This document shows, piece after piece, positions 24,301-33,310 of a stretch of DNA of 64,000 bases. Location: assembly GCA_021234535.1 (NCBI GenBank), contig CM037843.1:2498820-2562819 (forward strand), in the 5' to 3' direction. The first letter of the stretch is position 1. The number at the start of each line of letters is the position of its first letter. Source of the stretch: Stichopus chloronotus. Lineage: Eukaryota; Echinodermata; Holothuroidea; Aspidochirotida; Stichopodidae. The position numbers were made by a program, and so were the translations under genes. The notes beneath the pieces were generated by a model, which searched no databases, was not told the origin of the DNA, and worked only from the letters and a program-made list of their open reading frames with translations.

Positions 24301-27300
24301 CATCCTGTCACATCCATGGTCGCAGCGGATGAGTCTTTGTTCCTGGCCCTCGCCAACGGTCGTGTGGATGTACTTAATATCAAGGTGACTGCACGACGTC
24401 ATTCTCTATATTGATTCTTGATATATTATTGATTCAAGGATTGGTGTCAATTAGTTCTCATTGTTTTTACGGTAGTTTTGTCTCGTTTGCGGTCGTTTTT
24501 GGTCATGGATGTCACCTCCATCTTCTTCACCCACTCTGACTAATCATAGCATTGTATGTAAATAATACCAGATTTTCTGTCAAACGATGTAAATGAAAAC
24601 TGCAGCAATAGAACATTAAGCCTTTTTTATGAGACAAACGTTGCTGAAAGATGAGATATATATCATGACTTAAACCTCTTGAACTTTTGAGCAGCTCTCT
24701 CCTTATTGCCCCAAAAGCTTGGTCTTGGAAGGTCATCTTGAAAATAAATTGAAAATTATTGTTTCCTCTTAAGTTGAACATTTTCTCAATTCTTGAATAT
24801 GGTTGTTGAGTTAGTTAGGATTAATGCTCACCATATTTTTTGTGACTGATTTTGTTCTCTCTTCCTAAAATGCCTGCAGGAGTTCAAGTGCTATCAATCT
24901 TTCACCATCCACAACCATGAGATCCGTTCTTTGACTGTGGCTCATTTTGAAGGCGCGAAGTACCTAGTGACTGGAACCCACAAGGCAGAACTTTCTGCCC
25001 ATTCAATAACAGGGGATAACAACAATCAGTATTCTTTGGAGGGCCATCGTAGTAGCATTTTATGCATACAGGTATGCACGTATTTGGTAACCATTTTGTA
25101 CACATTCACCAAACTTAAATGAATTCCTTTATATTCATTCAGTGGATAAATTCAACATAATTCATTTTGATGTCCCATGGACAATGAAATTTATCCTTCA
25201 GGCAAAGCTGTGGTGTGTAATGTACACAATAACTTTGGAGTATCTTCTTTGAACTCCTGAAAACAGAAGTCAGTGTTTATATATATAATGTTGCTTTCTT
25301 CAGAACACCTCACAACAGTGTTAAGTAATAATATAGCAGTGTACTTATTGATTGATTAATGATATGTAACAGAATTACTGATGATCAATATTTCAGTTGC
25401 ATGATGTATGATATTCTATAAATACATACCAGTTTTTTTCTTTTTTTTTTAATTCTAAAACCACTTAAAAGGTTTTTTTGTTTGTTCCTTTGAAATCAGT
25501 GACCCACGTAGAGTGTGGGGTGGGTTAGTTCAGATATGCTGTGTTTAGGAGTCAAAATAGAAGTCATTTTATATCAGCAGTGGATAAGTAGCTGTGAGGA
25601 GAACTCAGCAGCATAGTGTTCCCCTTAAAGAGTTATGAACATGCAGCTTGTAAAAAGTTTATTCAGTTAGCAACCGGCGGCCAATTCTAAGTTAATATCT
25701 AGTTTAATAATATCAAGTTAATATCTGAAATGTAAACGTAACTCAGAGAAATAAGGTGAGGTCATGCCCATTAACAGTTGTACTTTCCTCGAGTTATTGA
25801 GGAAACTATTCTCCCGCATGCCAGTTAAAAGTCTTGCTAATCTCACTGGTCTGCTGTTTTCTTGTCAGGTTGCTGGTAAGTTTGTCCTTAGTGGTTCATC
25901 TGATTGCCGGCTTTTACAACATGACTTCTCGGTAAGTTTATCGCTGGTGTCATTCTTGTCGTACCATTTGACACGGTGATAATTATAATGTTTGCATTAG
26001 CTTTTTCTCCCTCCCTCCCTCTCTCTTCTTTTTTTTTTAGGGTAGGGAAACTGGGATTGTGATTTTTTGAATAGGTCAAATATTTTTGTCATTGTAACAT
26101 TTTATATGCTTCATCGTGAATAACTATTTACATTTCCCTGCAAAATAGGATTAATGATTTTCTTCCCTTGGGCAACTTCAAACACCTTGCATACTCCTTA
26201 AGCCTTTGTTCAAATTATTACATCATTTTTGCTTATGTTTTTCATTTTCTGAGGACTGTTCAGTATATTTTCTATGACTGCACTTGATCAATTATTTTGC
26301 TTGTTGAGAGCTGGAGATATTTCTTTCGTAATTTTGTGTGTGTGTGTGTTTGACACTGGTTTTGGATATTTTGTCAACCTTAAGTAGGAAAAAGTTATTT
26401 GTAATTTGCCAATTATTGAGATCAAATTCAGATGGCCTGCAAGCTAACCGTTCTTATTTGAACAAGTAAGTATGCAGCTTTGTACACAATTTGAAGTGTT
26501 CATTTAGTGGTACTTAATACAACCAACCTTTACAAGTTTGCTGTAGTTAGTTGTAAGGAGTGATATACTTTACCGGCATGTGTGGTAGAATCTGAAAAGC
26601 CAGTAGTCAAGGTGATTGTGGTCATAGTTGGCTCACTCTTTTTTTTTTTTTGACTGCAGTTTGGTTTTTATTAAGTATGGTGGAACTTTTGCAAAGGATC
26701 ATTTTGTTTTAACCCGAAAATGGAAAATACACATTCCAACTCGGTTTTACATTCTCATTTCAGACCAAGGAGTTTGTGATGGAGTACACTTGTCATACGA
26801 GGGCCATCACAGACATGAAAGTCCATCAATCTATGGTCTATACTGCATGTCTGGATGACACGATTAGAATGATCAACTTTCAGGTATGGTCACTTTGTGT
26901 CATTTACCTCCATTTTGTCTTTGGTAGGCGTGCATTTTGATAATTACTGCCATGACATGATCTGCGTAACATCTCTGGATGAGCGAATCTTTTGGATTGC
27001 CAATAAGAGCTAAGTCTTAGAATAATGCCACATTTGTTTTGGCTCTTGGTGTCACAGAATGCATTGACCGAGGCTTCCTTCATTCCTTATCCCTCAAATG
27101 ACGAACCTCTCAATATGTATTGGGCTGGTAAACTGTCAATTGGTGGGAACAGCAGGAACCGACACAACCAAGGTACAAGAATAATTGATTTTAGGTGCAC
27201 AATTTAGATGACAATCAATGCTGAAGGAACAAGTTTGGCCCAAATCTTATCAATTGAAAAGGAAAGAAAAAAGTGTTTTGATCAGACTAGCTACACATTT

Positions 27301-30095
27301 TGGTCTCACAGGTTCTTGATAAACTTATTGATATTAAATGCATTACCTTCAGCATGGAGTAAAAAAGTGTCATTCTGTGAAGGATTGACCGACTTAGTTA
27401 GTTTAGGGCAACAGAAATCTGGAAGTGTTGGAAACATAACATTTCAAGATCAAAAGTGTTCAAAGTTGATATATGTGGTCATTTTATACCCCCACATTGC
27501 TGATCAGCAACGTCTTCGTTAGCGAGGAATCACTTGATCATTTGTCTTTTCCACTATCGTGCAAAGGAAGGAACCTTTACAAAATCGGAAATTGGGGTGT
27601 AATGGAGGTGGGTAAATCAGATGCTTCAGTCTGTTGTGACAAAACCACACAGCCATTACTCACTTCTGCTGAATTTTTGGTTTCGATGAGAATCGTATGC
27701 TTTGTAATTACTCATCGGTGCATGTGTGTGTGGATGTGTGACTGTGACGACTACCTTGTAAACACGATATTTCAAGAGGGGAAACTTGGGCAGATGTACT
27801 ATCTAGTACGTAGGTGTACTTCTTTCAGTACAAGAACCCTGTTGTTTTTGGTGAAGATCGAAGGTCATTTTGGGGTCAACAGAGATCAAATGTGAAAACC
27901 TTGTAAATACAATATCTCAAAGAAGGAAAGCTTGGACAAATCTCATATGTAGTGTGTAGGTGTATTTCATTGAGTACAGGAATTAGGTTGTCTTTATTGA
28001 AGGTCGAAGGTCATTTTATGTCAACAGGGGTTACATTATGAAATTTACGTAAACATATATCAAGAAGGGAAACTTGAGCTGATCTTGTATTTAGCATGTA
28101 CCTGTGACTCATTTAGTACAAGATCCCTATTTATTTTGGTTGAGGTCAAAGGTCATATTAGGTCAACATGATAGAGTCCGTGATGAGCCCATATGGGCTT
28201 CCTGATCCTCCAGCTTTCAAATTCATATTGTGAAAACCTTGTAAACATGGTATCTCAAGAAATCCTCATAATTGCATCATCAAAACCACAATTCATTTGT
28301 GCATTCTGGTTAGCAGGCATAACCATAATGAAACAAAGCTTAGTACATTTAAAATGTTTGGCCAGTAATTGTGACGTAACTTTATTTAGATGTGACAACA
28401 CAGCAATATTCACTGTAGACGACCATCTCGGCTATTTCAAATTTTGAGTGAATTTCAGTGAATTTCAGTTGTGTATTGCTGTCAACATTCCTATATCTTC
28501 TTTCCTTTCTTTTTCAACAGAAAATGGAACTCACTGCAACATTTTTTCTGAAGAATGCTCTCTCTTTATGCAAAATTGCCCAAAATGTGAGTCACTGTCT
28601 ATCTTTTGTCAAGTAATTCAACAATGGTTGAGGAAGCCTCTCTTGTTTTCATGTCAGCTGCTTTTCCAAATTTGTTGTGCAAGTCTGTTATGTAATGTGC
28701 GGTTGGTTTTAATGATAAAAATGATTGATGGCCTTGTAAATGCCACAATTCTGATTACATTTAGTATAGTAATGCATTGTTGTGACCTGGGCAATAAGCA
28801 TGCATGACATTATGGTATGAGTATTTGATAATGCCATCAAGTTCATATTACAAGTTATTTTTGGCCTGACCAGTTAGTAATACAAAACATACATCAGCAT
28901 CAGTGAATTGCCTTTTAGAAGAAAAGTATGATCAAAGAAAGATGACAGCAATGCTGACAATTCAGCTTTTCTGCTAAATTAGTAAAGCAATTGATCATAG
29001 ATAGGGAACCTTCTGTAAAATAAGTGGATAATGTAAAATATGTACAACAAAAATCGGTATACTTGTAAGCGTTGGTCATCAAAATTCAGGTTCTTCCTCT
29101 ATCTCTAGAAAGAGTTGTCATGAGGATCATTATGATATGTCACAGTTTAATTTGATTTAAGAGTGAGATTGTTTTCAGTGTTTCATTATGAAGACATTAA
29201 TAATTTCTACTTTTTTCACCTAACGTGAACTCAGGTGACACTGTCGTGGTATCATCAGTTAACACTGTAACATCAAATTTCCAAATTTTACTTATTGTGC
29301 TGTCTCTTTCATTTCATTGGACTATGGTAGAACATGAGATAGCTTCAATCTATCGCTCGTGAAATTGCATGTTTGAATTGGATGCAAGTTTTGCCAGAAT
29401 GGCTTGCTTCCCTGCCAGGACTTTGATGTCCTGTATCAGGACAGGAGTCTGATGTCCTCTATCAGGTATCCGGTGTCCTCTATCAGGTATCTGGTATCAT
29501 CTGTCAGGTATCTAGTATCCTCTTAATTCCTCTATCAGGTGTATGATGTCCTCTATCAGGTATCTGGTATCCTCTGTTAGGTACCTAATATCTTCTATCA
29601 GAAATCTGATGTCCTTTATCAGGTATCTGATGTCCTCTATTAGGTATCTAATGTTCTTTATCAGGTATCTGACAGGTATGAAAAATTATTTCTTTGATGA
29701 CTGACAACACTGTGGCGTTAGAGAAATCTCCCCGTCATACTGTAACTGTAGTATCAGGAACAACCACGTACAGTGTTTACTTGTAATTCTTTGTAAGCCT
29801 TATAGAAATGTCAGAAACGATACAAAGACAGATTACTGTGTGACCTTGGGAGTTTCAAACCCTCCTTCAAAGCAGTTGTATCTCCATCTAAATAACAGCT
29901 CCCTGGTTGGATGGGTAATCTTTTTAAGTTACTTGTGAATAAAGCTAAATTGTCTTTCAAATTTGACAGGTGTATGTTGGAACCACAGATGGTAAGGTGG
30001 AGAAGCTCTCATACTTGCCCGCCTGCTCTGATGATGATTACCGGAATGAAAATGGAGAAAGTGAATTGAATGAGAAAGTGGCGCTTGCCATTTAA
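2443..30095 (+). CDS. ZNF106: ZNF106 homologue (zinc finger and WD40 protein), 15 coding exons
   Basis: Joined exons: 2443-2564, 4004-4168, 5994-9012, 9686-9856, 12180-12231, 14280-16473, 18855-19265, 21568-21676, 22460-22591, 24265-24384, 24880-25071, 25869-25931, 26764-26883, 28521-28586, 29970-30095. The sum is 7062 bp, an exact multiple of three, and every junction keeps phase. The predicted protein is 2353 residues, longer than the roughly 1,900 residues of vertebrate ZNF106. Order of parts: two C2H2 fingers (about 9-28 and 44-64), a long Ser/Thr/Gln/Arg-rich low-complexity region, charged helical and coiled-coil-like segments (about 900-1175 and 1830-2040), and a propeller of about seven WD40-type blades (about 2050-2340). 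This architecture is that of ZNF106, known in mammals as a nuclear RNA-binding protein needed for neuromuscular maintenance. Function here is inferred from family. The start ATG is chosen because it lies just before the first finger. Confidence 0.88.
3685..3842 (+). repeat. Dispersed repeat, copy 1 (pair with 54495-54635)
   Basis: Located in ZNF106 intron 1. See 54495-54635 for the shared words. No terminal repeats or coding frame were recognised. Confidence 0.6.
4004..4168 (+). CDS. ZNF106: ZNF106 coding exon 2: second C2H2 finger
   Basis: Residues 41-95, acceptor TTTTCAG at 3997-4003, donor GTAAGC at 4169, phases 2 in and 2 out. The correct frame reads HFCTLCKQMW and gives a second Cys-2-Cys-12-His-5-His finger with exactly the spacing of the first, as expected for the paired N-terminal fingers of ZNF106. 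A longer open frame over the same bases (from 3889) is a different frame and is not the gene. Confidence 0.82.
4437..4491 (+). repeat. Short tandem duplication
   Basis: A 24-bp word beginning TTAGATTTTATCATTGC occurs identically at 4437 and 4468, separated by GATTAGA. ZNF106 intron 2. Confidence 0.9.
5994..9012 (+). CDS. ZNF106: ZNF106 coding exon 3: large low-complexity exon with heptapeptide repeats
   Basis: Residues 96-1102 from a single 3-kb exon; acceptor TTTCAAG at 5987-5993, donor GTGAGC at 9013, phase 2 in and 0 out. The protein is rich in Ser, Thr, Gln, Arg and Lys. From about 6748 to 7400 it is built of seven-residue units of the type xRQsxxS (examples DRQSKTS, VRQSNPS, VRQNSPS). 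At about 8400-8810 follows a charged helical region (LIRKHLEKLQ, TEEDLELLSKEED). The exon ends with an acidic segment containing VIVLSEEEED, a likely SUMO-interacting motif. The open frame continues upstream to 5938 only because the intron is open by chance. Confidence 0.85.
9686..9856 (+). CDS. ZNF106: ZNF106 coding exon 4: coiled-coil-like segment
   Basis: Residues 1103-1159, phase 0 in and 0 out, acceptor AACAG before 9686, donor GTAAAA at 9857. Encodes a Lys/Glu/Leu-rich helix (for example VFQLSLKEREFSQKLKAMRK) predicted to form a coiled coil with the adjoining exon. No stop in frame, and 171 bp is an exact multiple of three. Confidence 0.8.
9931..11277. mobile_element. Non-autonomous DNA transposon-like element with 6-bp TSD
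   Basis: The segment begins CAGGGTTCCCACAG and ends in the inverted counterpart of CAGCATTCCCACAC (11 of 14 positions shared), and is flanked on both sides by TTCTAG (9925-9930 and 11278-11283). The left 150 bp carries several direct copies of TCCTTGAAA, and the word GTCCTTGAAA-GTCCTGGAAATT occurs near both ends in the same orientation. No transposase frame is present. It lies wholly in ZNF106 intron 4. The superfamily is uncertain: the CAG start resembles hAT, but hAT elements normally give an 8-bp duplication. Confidence 0.65.
12180..12231 (+). CDS. ZNF106: ZNF106 coding exon 5 (52-bp small exon)
   Basis: Residues 1160-1176, reading MKKQMKALRKNRLKLTK, continuing the basic helix of exon 4. 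Acceptor TCTTCAG before 12180, donor GTATGT at 12232, phase 0 in and 1 out. It is too short to stand out as an open frame but is required to join exon 4 (phase 0) to exon 6 (phase 1). Confidence 0.75.
14280..16473 (+). CDS. ZNF106: ZNF106 coding exon 6: disordered region plus basic helical segment
   Basis: Residues 1177-1907. Acceptor CTGCAG before 14280, donor GTAACT at 16474, phase 1 in and 2 out. The first 400 residues are polar and low in complexity (Ser, Gln, Asn, Thr). Two likely sumoylation motifs lie close together, VKEE near residue 1591 and IKQE near 1602. Basic stretches such as KRKRQ and RSQRRRN look like nuclear localisation signals. The last 90 residues form a charged helix (QLISKHLKAVKRYQKLG) that continues into exon 7. 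Confidence 0.83.
16570..17290 (+). repeat. AGGTCA-rich tandem array A (about 140-155 bp unit)
   Basis: About five diverged copies in ZNF106 intron 6. Each unit carries AGGTCAAAGGTCA or a decayed form (starts 16683, 16822, 16978, and degenerate near 17105 and 17245), then a GGGTCA-type half-site, TACTGAAAACCTTGTGCACA and AATATCTCCAGG. The same unit recurs at 27750-28260, 45170-45330 and 61945-63270, so it is a dispersed repeat family. Confidence 0.8.
18229..18366. repeat. (ATC)n microsatellite
   Basis: About 138 bp of nearly pure ATC/TCA trinucleotides with a few interruptions (TTATCA, AACACC) in ZNF106 intron 6. It creates a spurious poly-histidine open frame on the + strand. Confidence 0.95.
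18855..19265 (+). CDS. ZNF106: ZNF106 coding exon 7: basic helical region before the propeller
   Basis: Residues 1908-2044. Acceptor TCTCAG before 18855, donor GTGAGT at 19266, phase 2 in and 2 out. Encodes a Lys/Arg/Glu-rich helix (LRLQKKVKKKEERLELFRTF) with SEEFLAIMAKGG, which mirrors the IQIARKGKVASK segment at the end of exon 6 and hints at an internal duplication of a helix-plus-KGG module. If not spliced, the frame would stop two codons after the donor. Confidence 0.82.
19506..19926. mobile_element. Foldback/MITE-like element with roughly 100-bp inverted repeats
   Basis: The first 100 bases (starting TTGGCCATGCTGGACACA) reappear reverse-complemented at the end (TGTCCAGCATGGCCAA at 19911-19926). 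Shared inner words in order are CATAGCTTTC, GATAGGCC-ATCAAAT and AAATGTGAT-AT. The middle has no open frame. It lies in ZNF106 intron 7. I could not identify a convincing target-site duplication. Confidence 0.7.
21568..21676 (+). CDS. ZNF106: ZNF106 coding exon 8: WD blade 1
   Basis: Residues 2045-2081, phase 2 in and 0 out, acceptor GTTTAG before 21568, donor GTGAGA at 21677. Reads VIGLGVVGDKLYSCSVSGSV and then KVYNSK, a typical propeller strand pattern with a G-x-L-Y-S-C-S turn and the V-K-V-Y strand. The residues before it continue the link from exon 7. Confidence 0.8.
22460..22591 (+). CDS. ZNF106: ZNF106 coding exon 9: WD blade 2
   Basis: Residues 2082-2125, phase 0 in and out, acceptor ATGCAG before 22460. 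Contains the blade-initiating GH (SGHQSGVTGLHV) and LFTCSQDHYLQCR. The donor is best read as GTAATG at 22592, because only that site keeps phase 0 with exon 10; a GT two bases upstream would shift the frame. Confidence 0.75.
23360..24050 (+). repeat. 42-43 bp tandem array
   Basis: About 16 diverged units in ZNF106 intron 9, consensus like ATTAATATTAAGGGATAATA followed by TTTGTTCCTSTTGAATACTTGC. Two unit types alternate irregularly, one with GATAATATTTGTTC and one with GATAGTGCTTGCTC, so higher-order structure may exist. Confidence 0.85.
24265..24384 (+). CDS. ZNF106: ZNF106 coding exon 10: WD blade 3
   Basis: Residues 2126-2165, phase 0 in and out, acceptor GGACAG before 24265, donor GTGACT at 24385. 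Reads LDLHHPVTSMVAADESLFLA then LANGRVDVLNIK, with the propeller pattern of hydrophobic strand, LANGR turn and VDVLN strand. Confidence 0.8.
24880..25071 (+). CDS. ZNF106: ZNF106 coding exon 11: WD blade 4 and start of blade 5
   Basis: Residues 2166-2229, exactly 64 codons, acceptor CTGCAG before 24880, donor GTATGC at 25072. Includes NHEIRSLTVAHF, YLVTGTHKAEL and then SLEGHRSSILCIQ, whose GH opens the next blade. Confidence 0.82.
25869..25931 (+). CDS. ZNF106: ZNF106 coding exon 12: rest of WD blade 5
   Basis: Residues 2230-2250, 21 codons, acceptor TGTCAG before 25869, donor GTAAGT at 25932. Reads VAGKFVLSGSSDCRLLQHDF, the classic LSGSSD turn of a WD40 blade (LATGSxD in many relatives). 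Confidence 0.82.
26764..26883 (+). CDS. ZNF106: ZNF106 coding exon 13: WD blade 6
   Basis: Residues 2251-2290, 40 codons, acceptor TTTCAG before 26764, donor GTATGG at 26884. Reads TRAITDMKVHQSMVYTACLD then DTIRMINFQ, a canonical blade with the D-x-T-I-R-x-I strand. Confidence 0.82.
27750..28260 (+). repeat. AGGTCA-rich tandem array B
   Basis: Three to four diverged units, about 140-150 bp each, in ZNF106 intron 13, with GGTC(A/G)AAGGTCATWTT, GGTCAACAG and GAAAACCTTGTAAAYA words. It belongs to the same family as the arrays at 16570 and 61945 but the half-sites are more decayed. Confidence 0.75.
28521..28586 (+). CDS. ZNF106: ZNF106 coding exon 14: start of WD blade 7
   Basis: Residues 2291-2312, 22 codons. 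Acceptor CAACAG before 28521 and strong donor GTGAGT at 28587, phase 0 in and out. Reads KMELTATFFLKNALSLCKIA then QN, and joining to exon 15 gives CKIAQNVYVGTTDGKVEKL, which completes a seventh blade. Without this exon the blade would lack its first strands. Less certain than the others because it is short. Confidence 0.65.
29424..29675 (+). repeat. 21-bp minisatellite
   Basis: About 11 imperfect units of TGATGTCCTCTATCAGGTAT plus one base in ZNF106 intron 14, with a CTTAATTC interruption near 29520. The consensus is clear even though individual units differ at several positions. Confidence 0.85.
29970..30095 (+). CDS. ZNF106: ZNF106 coding exon 15: end of blade 7 and C-terminus
   Basis: Residues 2313-2353 and TAA at 30093-30095. 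Acceptor TTGACAG before 29970, phase 0. Reads VYVGTTDGKVEKLSYL and then an acidic tail (SDDDYRNENGESELNE). The VYVGTxDG motif is the typical last turn of a WD40 propeller. Confidence 0.8.
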   Translation: MYVGTTDGKVEKLSYLPACSDDDYRNENGESELNEKVALAI

Positions 30096-32215
30096 TCATC
30101 TGCCATCCATCCTGTCAAGAATGTGCTGTGTTATGAAGAGTCCATTTGTAACTAACTTCTAACTTCCTCTTATGCCTGCCAATGTTGCATGTTAACAAGA
30201 GGAAGAAGACGAGGAACAAGAACTGAACATAGTCAAGGATTCACACATCGACATGTTAACGTGTTTGTTGTGTGACTCTTAAGTTAATTAAAGTTAACCT
30301 GAGTGTACTAAAACTTTTAGCTGCGCCGCCCAGTCCTCAGCATCAAGAATGAGTCGCTCCGTCCATGCACCTCAGGCAGATGATTGATATCACCTCTGTA
30401 CTAGACGGTGATGATTTAAGTTTTTATTTAAATATTCTTGCACGTTCTTGTTGCATGCTGTTCTGTGGAATGCAAGACACTTGTCAAATGTTGGCATAAA
30501 AGTACAGAAAAATAATCTAGTTTAGAAAAGATATCAAATTTTATCATGTACTACAGGACAGATGCTCAGCATTAGAGTAAAATCTAAGTTTGTTTCATAT
30601 ACATGGAATAGTAACGTTTAGTTCATCTAGTTTGTGAAGTAAGACTTACTTTTTGAACACGCATCTGTATGACATTATTGTAGAAGCCAGGAAATGCTTC
30701 TCCAGCAGCTTATTGGAAGACGTAAAAATATATATATATTTTTTTTTTTCATGTCGCTGCTAAAAATGAAGTGCTGAGATACTTTATATTCAATTTTCCT
30801 TAATCCACATATGTAAGCAATGTCACAAATCTGAAATAATTACAAATGCACATATTTATTGGTAAAAATTCCCAGGTGGATTTTCTGGAGACTTGCTTTG
30901 TGAGTTCATGTTTGTTTTCATTTCATGGTTTTCATAAAAATGTGTAAACAGCCAGCAACAAATAGGTTTGCCAAGCCATGAAGAGCATTCCTTTGTATTA
31001 TCTATGCAATTTTTTTCCCTCTCTATTGTTTAATTTGGAATGGAATCAGATGGTAAAAGAAGATTAAATAGATTTAGCTTTATGATACATATAGTGAAGA
31101 TCGTCACTTATCAAATGACTTCTCAATATTTTTGGTCATCTTGTTATGTTTTATTTTACTTTCATCTTGTGAAGGTCTGAATTAGAAGAGAAAAAATGTA
31201 AACAAAATGCTAGACATATCAGGCATAATACATCAGGTGATGAGGTAACTCTGATTGTAGTGTACTGGTGCAAATTTTTTTAATATTTTTCTGTTCAGTT
31301 CAATGATCGTTAAGCTCGGTAAGGCAGCCATTCTGCTTACAGAATGCTTAGCACAGTCTGGACCAAAGGTTATCAGGCCGGATGGATTGGCTCTGGAAGA
31401 ACTAATTGTTTGGTTTTAAGTTCTCTTTGTTTGTGTGGAGGATACTTTCAATACATTGGTTGTTCCCAAGCGAAGGGCTTTCAGTAAAGTGTTAATTTAG
31501 TGTATGAAATTTGAAGATTAGGTTTATTTCTAAAGTGGACGTAAAAACTTAACAATCTTTTTTTTGTTTGTTTATGTGTGTAACTGTGTTTGTTTTGTCA
31601 TAATAGAGAATTAGTTGTAGGGTGTTGCTTGTTATCGCACCACTTTTGTTTGAGATTAAAAGTTACTTTTGCTCAAAAATGAAGCATCTTAATTCCACCT
31701 CTTGCTAGTTGCTTTTGAACAGCCAATGCAAGACTGTTAATTGGAATTTTGGTATCACAGTTTGAATATATTCAAAGAGGGAAACGTGGGGCAACAAGTT
31801 GTTAGTATTAAGTGATATTAGTATAATAGTCCTGGCCCATCAATTGTCCACAACTTAGCATGGGTTTCTATTAGGAATAACTACAAAATTTTCTTTGACT
31901 TTGTATTGGGCCTAAATTTCCATGAACTTAAACAAAACAAAAATATTAATGTGTTTCACTTTTTTATTTTGTGCTGTTGCTTCTGTGTGTATTTTGTTTT
32001 GCCCTACAAATATGATTGTCATCAAAAGCGATTTGTTTCTTGTTTCCTTGTTGGAAATAAAATTTTTATGTACCATCTGCAGGCTGTATGTGCCCTGTTT
32101 TATTGGGTTTCTAATATCTCTGAATTTCCTCAAATTAAGACTCATTGAGTGTACTTTTGGTGAAGCAATGAAAGTTGTAAATTTGACAAAAACACAATAA
32201 ACTTCTTTCCAACTT
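30096..32215 (+). other. Probable 3' UTR of ZNF106
   Basis: AT-rich non-coding sequence following the stop codon, with poly-T and AT runs (30725-30750) and no supported coding frame. AATAAA occurs at 32056-32061 and 32196-32201. The second lies about 20 bp before the 5' boundary of a CR1 fragment, so the transcript may end at or inside that insertion. UTR extent is inferred from the absence of other genes. Confidence 0.45.
32196..32201 (+). promoter_or_regulatory. Candidate polyadenylation signal AATAAA for ZNF106
   Basis: Canonical hexamer about 2.1 kb after the ZNF106 stop, immediately upstream of the CR1 fragment. A second AATAAA lies at 32056. Position only; no cleavage site evidence. 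Confidence 0.35.
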
Positions 32216-32216
32216 C

Positions 32217-33310
32217 TAATTACATACCTGTCAGTCTCAGCAGTGTTGTTTTAAAGGTCATGAAATCTATTGTTAAAAAGTCTGTGGTAGTTTCTTCAGT
32301 AGCTATTCGTTTACCAGAGTGTCTCAATATAGCTTTCGTCAGAAAAGGTCTTACCTCACCAGTATTTTGGAGTTCATGGAATATGTTAGAAGTCCATTGG
32401 ATAGGCAGAAGTATGTTGAGGTTTTTCTGGATTTCCAGAAAGCTTTTTATAAGGTTCCCAACCAGTGTCTTTTGCTTAAAGAGTATGTGCATCTGCAGTA
32501 ATTTACTGACGAGGGTTCAGAATTCGCTATGTAATAGGAAACAAGGTGGTTTTAAACAAGTTGTGCTTCTCGGCAGGAGGTTACTAGTGGGCTCTGGGTT
32601 GGGTCCTCCTCTGTGTATTGCTTTCATTTATGACATTGATGCTGATATTGTATGTAGAGCCAAGAAGTTTGCTGATGACACTAAACCGTATCTGAGGTGT
32701 CTGAATGTGATTTAAAAAGTTTCAGAAGGATTAAGAGAGGGTTTTCACTTGGTCTCAGGAGTGGCAAATGCTGATCGGTATTGATAAATGCAGGGTAGTG
32801 CATATTGGCATTAATAACCCTAGGTATTCTTATACTTTGAATGGACTATCACTGCAAGAGGTTTCTGTTGAAAGGGATGTAGGCTGTCTGCATAGATTTT
32901 TCTTAACAGCCAGCTAAGCTATGTGTTAAAGCAGGTATGAGCGCAAAAAGGATTTTAGTTTCCTTAAGCAAGACGTTGTCAGGTTCAATAAGCAGTTGGT
33001 TTGGCCTCATTTAGAGTATTCTGTTCAAGCTAAGAACCCATATTTTTCTAAAGACAAGGATATACTTGAGAAAGTCCAGTGCCGGGCTACTAGATTGATT
33101 ACGACTTTCAAGGGTGTCCCCTATAACAGCAGGTTAGTATCTTACATCTCACTTCACTTGAGCTGAGAAGATTACCTGGAGATTTGATACAAGTCTACAA
33201 GATTGTTCATGGTTTTGATAATTCATCATTTTCTGATTTTTTCAAGTTTTCAAATAGTAAAATTAACAGACTGTCATTGTGTTCAAACTCCAGAAGGTTC
33301 TGAGTGGGAT
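32217..33310 (+). mobile_element. CR1-like LINE fragment, + orientation, 5' truncated and frameshifted
   Basis: Conceptual translation in shifting frames gives reverse transcriptase motifs of the CR1/L2 clade: PVSLSSVVLKVMKS, DFQKAF, and FADDTK near 32671 (the FADD box intact). The segment after the polymerase (KNPYFSKDKD-type, then LELRRLPGDLIQVYKIVHGF) is the CR1 C-terminal region. Frameshifts and stops make it non-functional. It begins abruptly inside the reverse transcriptase, as in 5' truncation. It matches the minus-strand copy at 34380-36200 over its length. Confidence 0.85.

Noticed and set aside
27025..27207. Candidate ZNF106 exon reading NALTEASFIPYPSND after a CACAG acceptor
   Set aside because: The sequence shows no WD40 pattern and would end the protein early, while 28521-28586 plus 29970-30095 complete a seventh blade in phase.
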